A stretch of DNA of 64,000 nucleotides. It comes from Sphingomonas kaistensis (GTDB lineage: Bacteria; Pseudomonadota; Alphaproteobacteria; Sphingomonadales; Sphingomonadaceae). The DNA lies in the NCBI RefSeq assembly GCF_011927725.1, contig NZ_JAATJC010000001.1:1929001-1993000 (forward strand). Reading direction: 5' to 3'. The notes beneath the pieces are model-generated. The model was not told the origin of the DNA. It did no database searches and saw nothing but the letters and a program-made list of their open reading frames with translations. The position numbers and the translations under genes are program-made. Every line of letters starts with the position of its first letter. Position 1 is the stretch's first letter. Shown in pieces: positions 55,656 to 64,000 of the stretch.

Positions 55656-57028
55656 GCATGACCGTTCGCCACCTGGCGGTGCCGCTGTTCCTGATCGCCT
55701 GCCTGCTGCTTGGCGGCAGTCCGCAGGGGATCTGGCGTAACCTGATCCTGCAGGTCGGCGGCCTGTCGCTGATCGCCTGGGCCCTGCTGTCGAGCCGGCG
55801 GAGCCATCCGACCAGCGCCGGTCGCCTCCTGCTGTGGCTGGGCGGATTATGGTTCGCCCTGGTCCTTCTCCAGCTCATACCGCTTCCCCCGCAATGGTGG
55901 AGCGTGCTGCCGGGCCGCGCCCCGGCGGTGGAAGGCTTCGTGCTGCGCGGCGAGCCCTTGCCGTGGCTTCCGCTGTCGCTCGCTCCGGCCCAGACGTTGT
56001 CGACCCTCCCGTTGCTTGCGGTCCCCCTCGGCGTGATCGCGGCGGTGGTCGTGCTCGGTGCCTATCGTTCGCGCTGGGCAGTGGCGGCGCTGGTCAGCGG
56101 GACCTGTGTCTCGGTCCTGCTCGGCGCGGTCCAGCTCAGCCAGGGCGGGCCCTACCTGTTCGACAATTACAATACCGAGCGGGCAACCGGGCTGTTCGCC
56201 AACAGCAACCACCAGGCGACCCTCCTGCTCGCCACCCTGCCGTTCCTCGGCGCGCTGATCGGCCAGCAGCAGCAGGAGGGCCGCAAGCGCCAGTCCGCGG
56301 CGCTTGGCCGGATCGTGATCGCGCTGGGCGCGGTGGCGGTGATCCTCCTTGGCATCATCCTCAATGGGTCGATGGCCGGGCTTGGCCTGCTGCTGCCGGT
56401 GGGGCTCGCCAGCCTTGCGGTCGCCTTGCCCAACACCGGCAAGGTCCCGCGGCTGCTCGCCGGGGTCGCGCTGCTGCTGATGCTGGCGGCGATGGTCGGG
56501 ATCGGGGTCCTGACGGACGCCGGAAGCAATGCGACCTCGCTTGCCACCCGGTCCGACATCTACCGCATCACGCTTGCCGCGATCGGCGATACCTTCCCGG
56601 CCGGGACCGGGCTGGGCAGCTTCCAGACTTATTATCGCCTGTACGAAAATCCGGCGCTGGTGGATTCCTTCTTCATCAACCACGCCCACAGCGATCCGCT
56701 GGAATGGATCCTCGAAACCGGCCTGCTCGGGGCGCTTCTGCTCGGCGCGCTTTTGCTGTGGTGGGGGACCCGTGCGCTTCGCCTGTGGCGGGCGCCCAAG
56801 CCCGACCTCACGGCGCTGGCGGCGACCATCGCGTCGGGCGCGATCCTGGCCCACAGCCTGGTTGACTATCCGCTCCGCGATGCGGCGATCCAGGCGGTGT
56901 TTGCCCTGTCGCTCGCCTTCATGGCGGAGCCGCGCAGCCATTCGAGCGAAAGCCGGTCGCGCTCTCGTGGGCAGGACCGTGCGCCCCGCCATCTGACGCT
57001 GGACGACGATGGCCCTCTCAGCGGGTAA
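55652..57028 (+). CDS. O-antigen ligase / Wzy-family polymerase
   Basis: 458 residues from ATG 55652, overlapping the previous stop. About ten helices and a large periplasmic loop with NYNTERATGLFANSNHQATLL and ARSDIYRITL-type segments; HAHSDPLEWILETGLLG is the Wzy_C hallmark. It ligates or polymerises repeat units. It ends the operon; its last 11 nt overlap the convergent nucleotidyltransferase gene. Confidence 0.9.
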   Translation: MSMTVRHLAVPLFLIACLLLGGSPQGIWRNLILQVGGLSLIAWALLSSRRSHPTSAGRLLLWLGGLWFALVLLQLIPLPPQWWSVLPGRAPAVEGFVLRGEPLPWLPLSLAPAQTLSTLPLLAVPLGVIAAVVVLGAYRSRWAVAALVSGTCVSVLLGAVQLSQGGPYLFDNYNTERATGLFANSNHQATLLLATLPFLGALIGQQQQEGRKRQSAALGRIVIALGAVAVILLGIILNGSMAGLGLLLPVGLASLAVALPNTGKVPRLLAGVALLLMLAAMVGIGVLTDAGSNATSLATRSDIYRITLAAIGDTFPAGTGLGSFQTYYRLYENPALVDSFFINHAHSDPLEWILETGLLGALLLGALLLWWGTRALRLWRAPKPDLTALAATIASGAILAHSLVDYPLRDAAIQAVFALSLAFMAEPRSHSSESRSRSRGQDRAPRHLTLDDDGPLSG

Positions 57029-58055
57029 GCAGGAGCCCGAACTTGCGGGTGAGTTCGCTGAGGAAGTAATGCGATCCCGGGACCATCAGCAGTTGCGAGC
57101 GATGGATCGGGATTGTGCCGAAGCGCTGTGCGGTCGGCTCCCCGGGATTGGTGATCGCCCCCAGCGCGATCCGAACCAGTCGCAGCGTTGCGCCATCGCC
57201 CTCGAGCCCGTCGGGAAGCCTGGTCCCGAGCAGCCGATTGGCGAGGATCAGGCCGGCCGCCACCGTCCGACCGGCGCCGAGGCGCGGAGCCTGGTCGGCG
57301 ATCGCCGCAAGCTGTTCGGGCGGGGTCCGCGCTGCCAGGGCGGCGAAGTCGGCCAGCCACTTGAGGCGGAACCAGGCGCTGGAAGCGCCATGCACCGCCA
57401 GATAGGGCAGCAGCAGCCGCTCGGGCAGGGTCGGCAGCGTGAGCCTGCCGCGCACTTCCACCATTCGCGGGGTGACCGTCGCCACCGCGCCCGGCAGCAG
57501 CGACGGATGGTCGCCGAGGCGGCTGTGCAGGTCGAGCAGGATTCCATCGTCGCTGCGCCACTGGCTTTCCTTGCGGGCGCGATGCCAGTCGACCGGATCG
57601 ACCGAGGGGTCGGGCACCTGCTGGACGTAGCCCAGCGCATCGAGCAGCCGGGCCGCCTTGCCAATGGCGCCTGGCGGCACCAGCAGGTCGATGTCGAGCT
57701 GCTGCTTGATCAGGGGATCGCCCCACGCCAGCGCGCCGAGCGTCTGGCCCTTGACGAAAAGATGCGGCAGCGAGGCGCTGGCGAAGGCGTGATGAACGCG
57801 CCCGCTCTCCACCACCATCGCGAAACCGTCCGCCGCGATCCGCCGCGCCGCAGCGCCGATCGGCTGGGCACCCAGCGGCACGATACCTGCCCGGGTCAGC
57901 GTTTTCCAAACCAGCCCTTCGACACGGTGACGCCTGGCGAGCGTCGCCAGCCGGGCGCCGTCCGCAGCGGCCAGCCGGGGTCCGAGCAGTGCAAGGTCGG
58001 CATCGCTCAGCCCGGGGCGGCAGCAATCGGCAAGAAGGGCGAGCATCGGCTCCAT
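57018..58055 (-). CDS. NTP_transf_5-family nucleotidyltransferase
   Basis: 345 residues from ATG 58055 (AAGGA upstream). The NT-fold acidic motif QLDIDLLVPP (~120) and the HARKESQWRSDDG-type segment are those of the uncharacterised nucleotidyltransferase family Pfam14907, seen beside lasso peptide, exosortase and HprK-like genes. Divergent from the HprK-like gene by 47 nt, so the two probably share regulation. Substrate unknown. Confidence 0.8.
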   Translation of the reverse strand: MEPMLALLADCCRPGLSDADLALLGPRLAAADGARLATLARRHRVEGLVWKTLTRAGIVPLGAQPIGAAARRIAADGFAMVVESGRVHHAFASASLPHLFVKGQTLGALAWGDPLIKQQLDIDLLVPPGAIGKAARLLDALGYVQQVPDPSVDPVDWHRARKESQWRSDDGILLDLHSRLGDHPSLLPGAVATVTPRMVEVRGRLTLPTLPERLLLPYLAVHGASSAWFRLKWLADFAALAARTPPEQLAAIADQAPRLGAGRTVAAGLILANRLLGTRLPDGLEGDGATLRLVRIALGAITNPGEPTAQRFGTIPIHRSQLLMVPGSHYFLSELTRKFGLLLTR

Positions 58056-58102
58056 GCCGCAGTCCTTAGCGGCGGCGCGGGCGAAAGCCACCGGGGCCGT
58101 GC

Positions 58103-58999
58103 ATGGTAAGTCTCGTTCGCTTGTTCGGACTGACCCTGTCCAGCGAACTGCCGCTACCGGGGCTGGTCGCCGCGCCCGAGGGCTCGGCGGTCGACGTGAC
58201 CATCTGCCGCGGCTCGGTCGGAGCCGAGGCCGACCTCGTCATCCCCGAGGCCGGCTCGTTCGTGGTCCGCGCCGGGCGGGAGATCATCGTCGATGCGCTG
58301 CCCGGCATTCCCGAGCGCAACGTGCGCCTGTTCCTGCTTGGCAGCGCAATGGGGCTGCTGCTGCATCAGCGCGGGCTGTTCCCGCTTCACGCCAATGCCG
58401 TGGCATTAGACGGCCGGGCGATTGCGGTCGCCGGTGCGACGGGGGCGGGCAAGTCGACCCTTGCCGCCTGGTTCTCGCGGCAGGGGCTCGGGCTGGTCGG
58501 GGACGACGTGATCGCCCTCAAGCCGACCGGCGAAGGAATGGTCGCGCTGCCCGGGCCGCCGCGGGTTCGCCTGTGGCGCCAGTCGCTCGACACCTTCGGG
58601 CTGGGCAGCGAGGGCCTTGAGCCTAGCTACGTCGATCCCGGTTTCGACAAGTGGGACCTGCCGGTCCCGCTCAGCGACCATGAAGCGGACGAATTGCCGC
58701 TGGGGTGCATCTATGTCCTGAGCGACGGGCCGGGCATCGCGATCCACCGCCTGGGCGGCGCGGCCGCGGCCGGAGCCTTGTTCGACCACACTTATCGCGG
58801 TGCTTATGTCGAACAGGTCGGCGGCGCGGCGGGGCATTGGCAGGCCGTGGCGCGCATCGCGGCCTCGGTCCCGGTCTTCAGCCTCGAACGCCCGCGCGAC
58901 CTCAGCCAGCTTGATGGGCTGGGCCACGCCCTGCTTGATCACGCGCGGGCTGCAACCGCTCGAACAGACGACGCGGATCGGTCAGCAGGACAAGGGTAA
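58103..58999 (+). CDS. HPr-kinase-like protein
   Basis: 298 residues. Starts RLFGLTLSSELPLPGL as in HprK-related kinases; Walker A AGATGAGKSTLAA (~111-119) and the preceding LFPLHANAVAL, then LVGDDVIAL, the Hpr kinase C motif. No Hpr or PTS gene is near. In other genomes such kinases sit with PqqD-like proteins or lasso genes and may phosphorylate peptides or sugars. The last 98 nt overlap antiparallel the MFS gene. Confidence 0.8.
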   Translation: MVSLVRLFGLTLSSELPLPGLVAAPEGSAVDVTICRGSVGAEADLVIPEAGSFVVRAGREIIVDALPGIPERNVRLFLLGSAMGLLLHQRGLFPLHANAVALDGRAIAVAGATGAGKSTLAAWFSRQGLGLVGDDVIALKPTGEGMVALPGPPRVRLWRQSLDTFGLGSEGLEPSYVDPGFDKWDLPVPLSDHEADELPLGCIYVLSDGPGIAIHRLGGAAAAGALFDHTYRGAYVEQVGGAAGHWQAVARIAASVPVFSLERPRDLSQLDGLGHALLDHARAATARTDDADRSAGQG

Positions 59000-60182
59000 G
59001 CCCGCTCGCCCCGCAAATCGCCAGTCCCCACAGGTAGGGGATCTGGGTGCCGTTGAAGGCCTGGCCGATGGCAAAGCCCGCAAGCGCGGCAAGCACGGTG
59101 CTGACGACCCCCTGGATCGACGAAGCCATGCCCGCCTGCGGCGCCATTCGCTCCATCGCCAGCGTGTTCATGTTCGCCGCGCAGAAGGAGAAGCTGGCCA
59201 GCACCAGCGCCTGGCCGATCACGAAGCCGGTGAGGTCCTCGCCGTAGAAGGTGGCGATCGTGGCATGGCCGAGCGCGAACAGGGAAAAGGCCACCGTGCC
59301 GGTGTGCGCCACGCGCCGCAGCCCGTAGCGGCCGACCAGCTTGCTGTTGGTGAAGCTCGCCAGTGCCATCGGGGCCGCGACCGCGCCGAATACGATGCCG
59401 ATCAGTTCGGGACGACGGAAGACGTCGAAGACGATCTGCTGGATCGAAGCGATGTAGGCGATCAGGCCCGAGAAGAGGGCGGTCTGGGCCAGGGTGTAGC
59501 CAAGCGACTGGCGATCGGTGACGACCGCGCGGGCGCCCTCCAGCAGGTCGCCGAGCCCAAGCGTCCGGCGATGCTCGTCCTTCAGCGTCTCGGGGATGCG
59601 CAGGAAGGCCCACACCCCGACGACGATGCCGAACAACCCGAGCGCCCAGAAGATCGCCTGCCACGGGCCGACGGTCAGGATCAGCTGCCCGATGCTCGGC
59701 GCAAGCACGGGGATGACCATGAACACCATCGCGACCAGGCTCATCACCCGGGCCATCGCCTCGCCTTCGAACAGGTCGCGGACCATGGCGAGCACGATCA
59801 CCCGCGTGGCGGCCGCGGCGGCGCCCTGGAACACCCGGGCGAGGATCAGGATCTCGAACGTCGGCGCGGCCGAACAGAGGAAGGCGAAGACGACGTAGAT
59901 TGAAATGCCGATGGTCAGCATCGGCTTGCGCCCGAAGCGGTCGGCGAGCGGGCCCCAGAACAGCTGCCCGACACCGAACCCGAAGGTGTAGACGATCAGC
60001 ACCAGCTGGCGGCGGTTCGCGTCGGTCACGCCAAGGTGGCTGGCGATATCCTCCAGCGCCGGGATCATCGAATCGATCGCCACCGCATTGAGCGCCATCA
60101 GCGCGGCGAGCAGCGCGATCGTCTCGCGCGCGCCGGGACGGGGCCCGGAGCCGAGCGGGGAGGGGTGATGAAGGGAGACCAT
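58902..60182 (-). CDS. Bcr/CflA-type MFS multidrug efflux transporter
   Basis: 426 residues from ATG 60182. Twelve helices; first block ALMALNAVAIDSMIPALEDIA with the Bcr motif, motif A GPLADRFGRKP in loop 2-3, VFQGAAAAATRVIV in helix 5. Exports drugs by proton antiport; substrate unknown. Last gene of the dctA-like, HAD, MFS run (13-nt gap). Confidence 0.9.
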   Translation of the reverse strand: MVSLHHPSPLGSGPRPGARETIALLAALMALNAVAIDSMIPALEDIASHLGVTDANRRQLVLIVYTFGFGVGQLFWGPLADRFGRKPMLTIGISIYVVFAFLCSAAPTFEILILARVFQGAAAAATRVIVLAMVRDLFEGEAMARVMSLVAMVFMVIPVLAPSIGQLILTVGPWQAIFWALGLFGIVVGVWAFLRIPETLKDEHRRTLGLGDLLEGARAVVTDRQSLGYTLAQTALFSGLIAYIASIQQIVFDVFRRPELIGIVFGAVAAPMALASFTNSKLVGRYGLRRVAHTGTVAFSLFALGHATIATFYGEDLTGFVIGQALVLASFSFCAANMNTLAMERMAPQAGMASSIQGVVSTVLAALAGFAIGQAFNGTQIPYLWGLAICGASGLTLVLLTDPRRLFERLQPARDQAGRGPAHQAG

Positions 60183-60195
60183 TGGGAAGGCTGCT

Positions 60196-60984
60196 CTACG
60201 CGCCGCCGGGGGTGCTGGTTCCAAGGCTCGGCACCGTGGAGATCGGCCGCCAGCCATCGGCGAAGCGGGCTTCCTCGCCGGCATGGATGCCGCCCGCGAT
60301 GAATATTGCGTCGATCCCGAATGCCGCGGCGCCCGCCATGTCGGTCTGGAGCCCGTCGCCGATGGCCAGCACCGCGCCCCGGTCAGGGTCGCCGCCCAGC
60401 TTCAGCGCGTGCTGGTAGATGGCGGGATAGGGCTTGCCGTACCAGATCACCCGCCCGCCCAAGGCCTCGTAGGCGTCTGCCAGCGCACCGGCGCAGACCA
60501 TCACCTCGCCCATGTGATGCACGATGCGGTCGGGGTTGAGGCAGTGCATCAGGACGTCCGCCGCCCGCCATTCGGCAAGGCGGCCGGCATAATCCTCCAC
60601 CGTTTCGCCGACATCCAGGCCGGCACAGGCCAGTTCGGCGAATCCGCCATCGGCGACGACCAGCCCGCGCGCGGTAAGGTCGGCGAGATCGGCCGCCGTC
60701 CCGCAAAATCCCACCGGGCGCCCCCGTACCGCGGCAAGTCCGGCTTCGCCCGCCGTGACGATTCCGTCGTTACGCGCCGGATCGAGCCCGAGGCGGAGCA
60801 GCTGGTCCCGGATCGCGTCGGCGCTGCGCGGCGCATTGGTGACGAACAGCACCGTCCGTCCCTGCTGCTTCCATGCGGCCAGCACGTCTGCCACGCCGGG
60901 GAAGATGGCGAAGCCGTCATGGACGCAGCCCCACAGGTCGCACAGGATCAGCCGGTAGCGGTCCGGCAGCGCGTTGAGGTCCAC
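60196..60984 (-). CDS. HAD-superfamily class IIA phosphatase (TIGR01459-like, NagD group)
   Basis: 262 residues. Motif I CDLWGCVHDG with Asp16, motif II VTNAPRSA, motif III/IV IGDGLQTDMAGA. The DxWG form marks the NagD-like subgroup TIGR01459. Phosphatase of an unknown small substrate. Six nt after the symporter stop. Confidence 0.88.
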   Translation of the reverse strand: MDLNALPDRYRLILCDLWGCVHDGFAIFPGVADVLAAWKQQGRTVLFVTNAPRSADAIRDQLLRLGLDPARNDGIVTAGEAGLAAVRGRPVGFCGTAADLADLTARGLVVADGGFAELACAGLDVGETVEDYAGRLAEWRAADVLMHCLNPDRIVHHMGEVMVCAGALADAYEALGGRVIWYGKPYPAIYQHALKLGGDPDRGAVLAIGDGLQTDMAGAAAFGIDAIFIAGGIHAGEEARFADGWRPISTVPSLGTSTPGGA

Positions 60985-60990
60985 CGGCGG

Positions 60991-62298
60991 TCAGGTTTCG
61001 GGTGGTGGCGGCGGCATGTGGCTCGGCGCCGCCGGATGCTCGATGATCGGCGATTCCTCGACGTCGAGCGGGCCTTCCCACTTGGCGACCAGCACGCTCG
61101 CCACGGCATTGCCGACGACGTTGGTAGCCGAGCGGCCCATGTCGAGGAAATGGTCGACCGCCAGGATCAGCAGCAGGCCGGCCTCCGGGATGTTGAACAT
61201 CGCCAGGCTGCCCGCGATCACCACCAGGCTCGCGCGCGGAACCCCGGCGATGCCCTTGCTGGTGACCATCAGGGTCAGCAGCAGAAGGATCTCCTGTCCG
61301 ATCGACAGATCGATCCCATAGGCCTGCGCGATGAAGATCGTCGCGAAGGTCATGTACATCATCGAGCCGTCGAGGTTGAACGAGTAGCCCAGCGGCAGGA
61401 CGAAGCTCGCGATGCGCGGCGGTACGCCGAACTTGTCGAGCGCTTCCAAGGTGCGCGGGTAGGCGGCTTCCGACGAGGCGGTGGAAAAGGCCAGGACCAG
61501 CGGATCGCGAATGTACCGCGCGAGATGGGTGACCCGGCTGCCAACCGCGACGAACGCCACGCCAAACAGCAGCAGCCACAGGATGACCAGGCCAAGGTAG
61601 AAGCTGCCGATGAACTGGCCAAAGGTGATGATCACCCCCGGTCCGTTTTCGGCGATGGAGGCGGCGACCGCGGCGAACACCGCGAACGGGGCCAGGCGCA
61701 TGACATAGCCGGTGACGACCAGCATGACCTCGACCAGGCCCTCGACCGCGCGGACCAGCGGCTTGGCCTTTTCGCCGACCGCGGTGATCGCGACGCCGAT
61801 GAACAGCGAGAAGACCACGATCTGCAGGATCTCGTTCGAGGCCATGGCCTCGATGCCCGACGCCGGCACCACGTGGGTGACGAACTTGGCGAGGTCGAAG
61901 TTGGAGGTGTCGACGCCGCTCGCCGCATTGACCGGCGGCAAGGGCAGGTTGAGCCCGACGCCCGGTTGCAGCGTATTGACCAGGATCAGGCCGAGCGTCA
62001 GCGAAATCAGGCTGGCGGTGATGAACCAGGCCATGGTCCGCGCCCCGACCCGGCCAAGCGCCGCGGTATCGCCCATATGCGCCACGCCCGCGACCAGCGT
62101 TGCGAACACCAGCGGCGCGATGATCATCTTGATCAGGCGCAGGAACAGGGTGGTGATGATCCCGAAGTAGCCGGCGATCGCTTCAAGCTGCGCCTTGCCC
62201 TCGGGCGTGGCGTCGCCGACCCCCGCATTGATCGCCCAGCCGGTAATCAGGCCGAGAACGAGGGCGAAGAGGATGTACCAGGTCAGGCGTTTGGCCAC
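60991..62298 (-). CDS. dicarboxylate/amino acid:cation symporter (DctA-like)
   Basis: 435 residues from GTG 62298 with AAGGA upstream; a TTG at 62316 in frame is an alternative. Glutamate-transporter fold (DAACS): LFLRLIKMIIAPLVFATLV, the HP2-like NLDGSMMYMTFATIFIAQA, TSKGIAGVPRASLVVIAG. Imports C4-dicarboxylates or acidic amino acids with protons or sodium. dctA itself is not claimed. Confidence 0.9.
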   Translation of the reverse strand: MAKRLTWYILFALVLGLITGWAINAGVGDATPEGKAQLEAIAGYFGIITTLFLRLIKMIIAPLVFATLVAGVAHMGDTAALGRVGARTMAWFITASLISLTLGLILVNTLQPGVGLNLPLPPVNAASGVDTSNFDLAKFVTHVVPASGIEAMASNEILQIVVFSLFIGVAITAVGEKAKPLVRAVEGLVEVMLVVTGYVMRLAPFAVFAAVAASIAENGPGVIITFGQFIGSFYLGLVILWLLLFGVAFVAVGSRVTHLARYIRDPLVLAFSTASSEAAYPRTLEALDKFGVPPRIASFVLPLGYSFNLDGSMMYMTFATIFIAQAYGIDLSIGQEILLLLTLMVTSKGIAGVPRASLVVIAGSLAMFNIPEAGLLLILAVDHFLDMGRSATNVVGNAVASVLVAKWEGPLDVEESPIIEHPAAPSHMPPPPPET

Positions 62299-62417
62299 GC
62301 GGGAAAGTCCTTGCAACGACAGTTGGCCCGGGATTGAAGCCCAAAGCTGGCGAACGCAAGGGCTGAGGCCGGTGCGGGAGCCCGGAGCGGTTCGTCCCGG
62401 GCCCCCGCCTTCGAACC

Positions 62418-64000
62418 TCAGGCCAATTCGACCTGCCCGTTCCTGACCACTTTCTCGGCGAGCGGGCCGTTGAGCTCCGCGAGATGATCGAAGCCCGCCT
62501 CATAGGTGGCAAGGCCGTGGCTTAGGCTGCGCAGTTCGCCCTCGAGCCCCTGCAGTTCAGCTTCGGGCACCAGCGCCTCGATCCGGTCCCACCCGGACCA
62601 GCCGTCGCGCGGGACCATGCCAAGCAATTGCCCGCGCCGCGCGGCAAGCGCGCTTCCGACCTTGCTTGCGGCGGTGGAGGGCGTCGTCACGATCACCTTG
62701 TGCACCGGTTCGAGGAGATGCGGCTGGGCGGCGGAAAGCGCCTCCTGCATCGCGATCCTGCCGGCGGTACGGAACGCGAGCTCGCTTGAATCCACGCTAT
62801 GATAGCTGCCGTCGGTCAGGGTCACCGCAACGTCGACCACCGGAAAGCCGAGCGGGCCCTTGCCGCAGGCGTCGCGAACACCCTGCTCGACCGCCGGGAC
62901 ATATTGGCGGGGAATGGCGCCGCCGTGGATTTGCTCGGCAAAGGCAAAGCCCTCGCCGCGCTGGCGGGGGGACAGATCGATCACCACGTCGCCGAACTGA
63001 CCATGGCCACCAGACTGCTTCTTGTGCCGTCCGCGCTGGGTCACGCCGCGGCGGATCGATTCGCGGTAACGGACCCGCGGCGTGCGTTGGGTGACCTCGA
63101 CCCCGTGCCGCCGCTTGAGCCGGGCCAGGACGACGCCCAGCTGCTCCTCGTTGACCCCCGACAGGACCAAAGCGTGATCCTCTTCGTCATGGTCGACATG
63201 GAGGGTGGGATCCTCCTCCGCCAGCTTGTGGAGTGCGCCCGACAGCTTGACGTCGTCCTTGCGGTCGGCCGGCTGGATCGCGGCCCGCATGTTGCGCGAG
63301 GGCAGCGGCACATCGAGGGCAGGGGGCAGCGGCCCGGTTCCGGCCCAGTCGCCGGCGTGCAGGGAGTCGGCCTTGGCAAACGCCACGACCGCGCCCTCGG
63401 GCGCTTCGCCCAGGCGCTGGTTGCGCTCGCCCTGCAGCGCGAACATCGCGCTTGCCTTGAGCGTCCGGCCGTCGGCGGTGGCCAGTTCCTGCCCCTCCCT
63501 CAAGGGGCCGCCGAGCAGCCGGCCGATGACCAGCCGGCCAAGCTGGTGGGCATGGCTGACCTTGACTGCATGGACGGCGGGCCGATCCACTCCCAACCGG
63601 TCGGCAGTCGCCGACGGAGCGGGTGCCTCATGGCGCAGCGCCTTCATCAGCCGCCGCACTCCGAAACTGCTCGAGGCGGACCCGAACAGCACCGACACGC
63701 CAAGGTTTTCGCTGGTTTCGCGGGCAAGGTCGTCCAACACGCGGGCAGGCTCCGGCACCTCGTCCATCAGCACCTGCTCGAGCAGGGCATCGTCATGGTC
63801 GGCAAGCTGTTCGAGCAGGCGGGTGCGGGCCTGGGCCTCGACCGCGTCCAGTTCGGCCGGCATCGGGATCGGCTCGGACGGCTTGCCCGGGCGGTAATGA
63901 AAGGCGCGTTCCAGCGCGACGTCGATGAAACCGGTGACCTTGTCGCCGGTGGTGATCGGCACCTGACGAGCGATCAGCGGCGACACGCTCAGCGGCTGCA
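62418..64000 (-). CDS. elongation factor G-like protein (EF-G2), 5' end outside window
   Basis: At least 527 residues of domains II-V; the frame is open to the window edge, so the start and GTPase domain lie outside. Domain IV has HKKQSGGHGQFG, close to the EF-G form, and GAIPRQYVPAVEQGVRDA. The sequence PLSSN-like loop of true EF-G and long divergent inserts (HKLAEEDPTLHVDHDEEDHALVLSG) fit the non-essential EF-G2 paralogue annotated in sphingomonads, not the fusA of the str operon. Confidence 0.85.
   Translation of the reverse strand, partial: QPLSVSPLIARQVPITTGDKVTGFIDVALERAFHYRPGKPSEPIPMPAELDAVEAQARTRLLEQLADHDDALLEQVLMDEVPEPARVLDDLARETSENLGVSVLFGSASSSFGVRRLMKALRHEAPAPSATADRLGVDRPAVHAVKVSHAHQLGRLVIGRLLGGPLREGQELATADGRTLKASAMFALQGERNQRLGEAPEGAVVAFAKADSLHAGDWAGTGPLPPALDVPLPSRNMRAAIQPADRKDDVKLSGALHKLAEEDPTLHVDHDEEDHALVLSGVNEEQLGVVLARLKRRHGVEVTQRTPRVRYRESIRRGVTQRGRHKKQSGGHGQFGDVVIDLSPRQRGEGFAFAEQIHGGAIPRQYVPAVEQGVRDACGKGPLGFPVVDVAVTLTDGSYHSVDSSELAFRTAGRIAMQEALSAAQPHLLEPVHKVIVTTPSTAASKVGSALAARRGQLLGMVPRDGWSGWDRIEALVPEAELQGLEGELRSLSHGLATYEAGFDHLAELNGPLAEKVVRNGQVELA

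Noticed and set aside
57018..58999. Complete lasso peptide cluster
   Set aside because: Only the kinase-like and nucleotidyltransferase-like genes are present; no B1/B2 leader peptidase, asparagine-synthetase-like cyclase or precursor was found.
60283..62337. 684-codon open frame opposite the DctA-like symporter and HAD genes
   Set aside because: It runs across two real genes on the other strand and is Asp/Gly/Gln/Arg-rich low-complexity; a shadow of GC-biased codons.

Overview
The window is a chromosomal stretch of a GC-rich alphaproteobacterium, most likely an order Sphingomonadales member. Reasons: CpdR-type receiver, SapC and DUF6356-type proteins, an F0 ATP synthase operon (I-a-c-b'-b) separated from F1, an exact alphaproteobacterial RpoH promoter in front of dnaK, frequent GTG/TTG starts, and a Wza/Wzc/Wzy exopolysaccharide locus typical of sphingomonads. 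No insertion sequence, prophage, integrase or CRISPR array was seen. Genes are dense: no gene-free stretch exceeds about 210 bases, and many neighbours overlap by 1-19 nt.

Layout. 0-10 kb: 3' end of tgt, a secreted alpha/beta hydrolase, a small orphan protein whose ribosome binding site sits inside a perfect hairpin, rhlE-like helicase plus arsC, sapC, N-formylglutamate amidohydrolase, cpdR, a periplasmic M48 protease, an Flp pilin, a methyltransferase and comF. 10-15 kb: grxC, a nitrilase-family amidase, tRNA-Arg(CCU), then an overlapping set DUF6356 / FAD protein / folE / Rieske oxygenase. 15-21 kb: APC permease, fabD-fabG, dnaK-dnaJ. 21-24 kb: an overlapping formyltransferase / NodB-type deacetylase pair and a periplasmic metallo-beta-lactamase-fold hydrolase. 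24-29 kb (minus strand): radC, a P-loop NTPase, an ABC-F ATPase, purB. 28.7-32.6 kb: a YdbH-YnbE-YdbL envelope lipid operon. 33.4-35.9 kb: the F0 operon, closed by a strong terminator. 36-40.5 kb: a sugar island (hexapeptide acyltransferase, GT2, RffA/WecE-like transaminase, GT-C membrane protein).

40.6-46.5 kb (minus strand): one chain of overlapping or closely spaced genes coding for an MsbA-like ABC exporter, a cysteine-cluster protein, a PqqD-like protein, an enoyl-CoA hydratase, PaaZ and a VOC protein. 46.6-47.8 kb: intracellular PHA depolymerase. 48.5-57 kb: an exopolysaccharide operon (GT4, PP1-like phosphatase, UDP-GlcNAc epimerase, Wza, Wzc kinase, a TPR-like membrane protein, Wzy/ligase), flanked by an NTP_transf_5 nucleotidyltransferase and an HPr-kinase-like protein. 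58.9-64 kb (minus strand): Bcr/CflA efflux, a HAD phosphatase, a DctA-like symporter and an EF-G paralogue cut by the window edge.

Most interesting: (1) the PqqD-like/cysteine-cluster/exporter chain, which together with the HprK-like kinase and NTP_transf_5 protein 14 kb away resembles the parts list of uncharacterised peptide-modification systems, with no precursor peptide seen; (2) the hairpin that would hide the ribosome binding site of the 88-residue protein; (3) the formyltransferase/deacetylase pair, which recalls the ArnA/ArnD formylation-deformylation logic.
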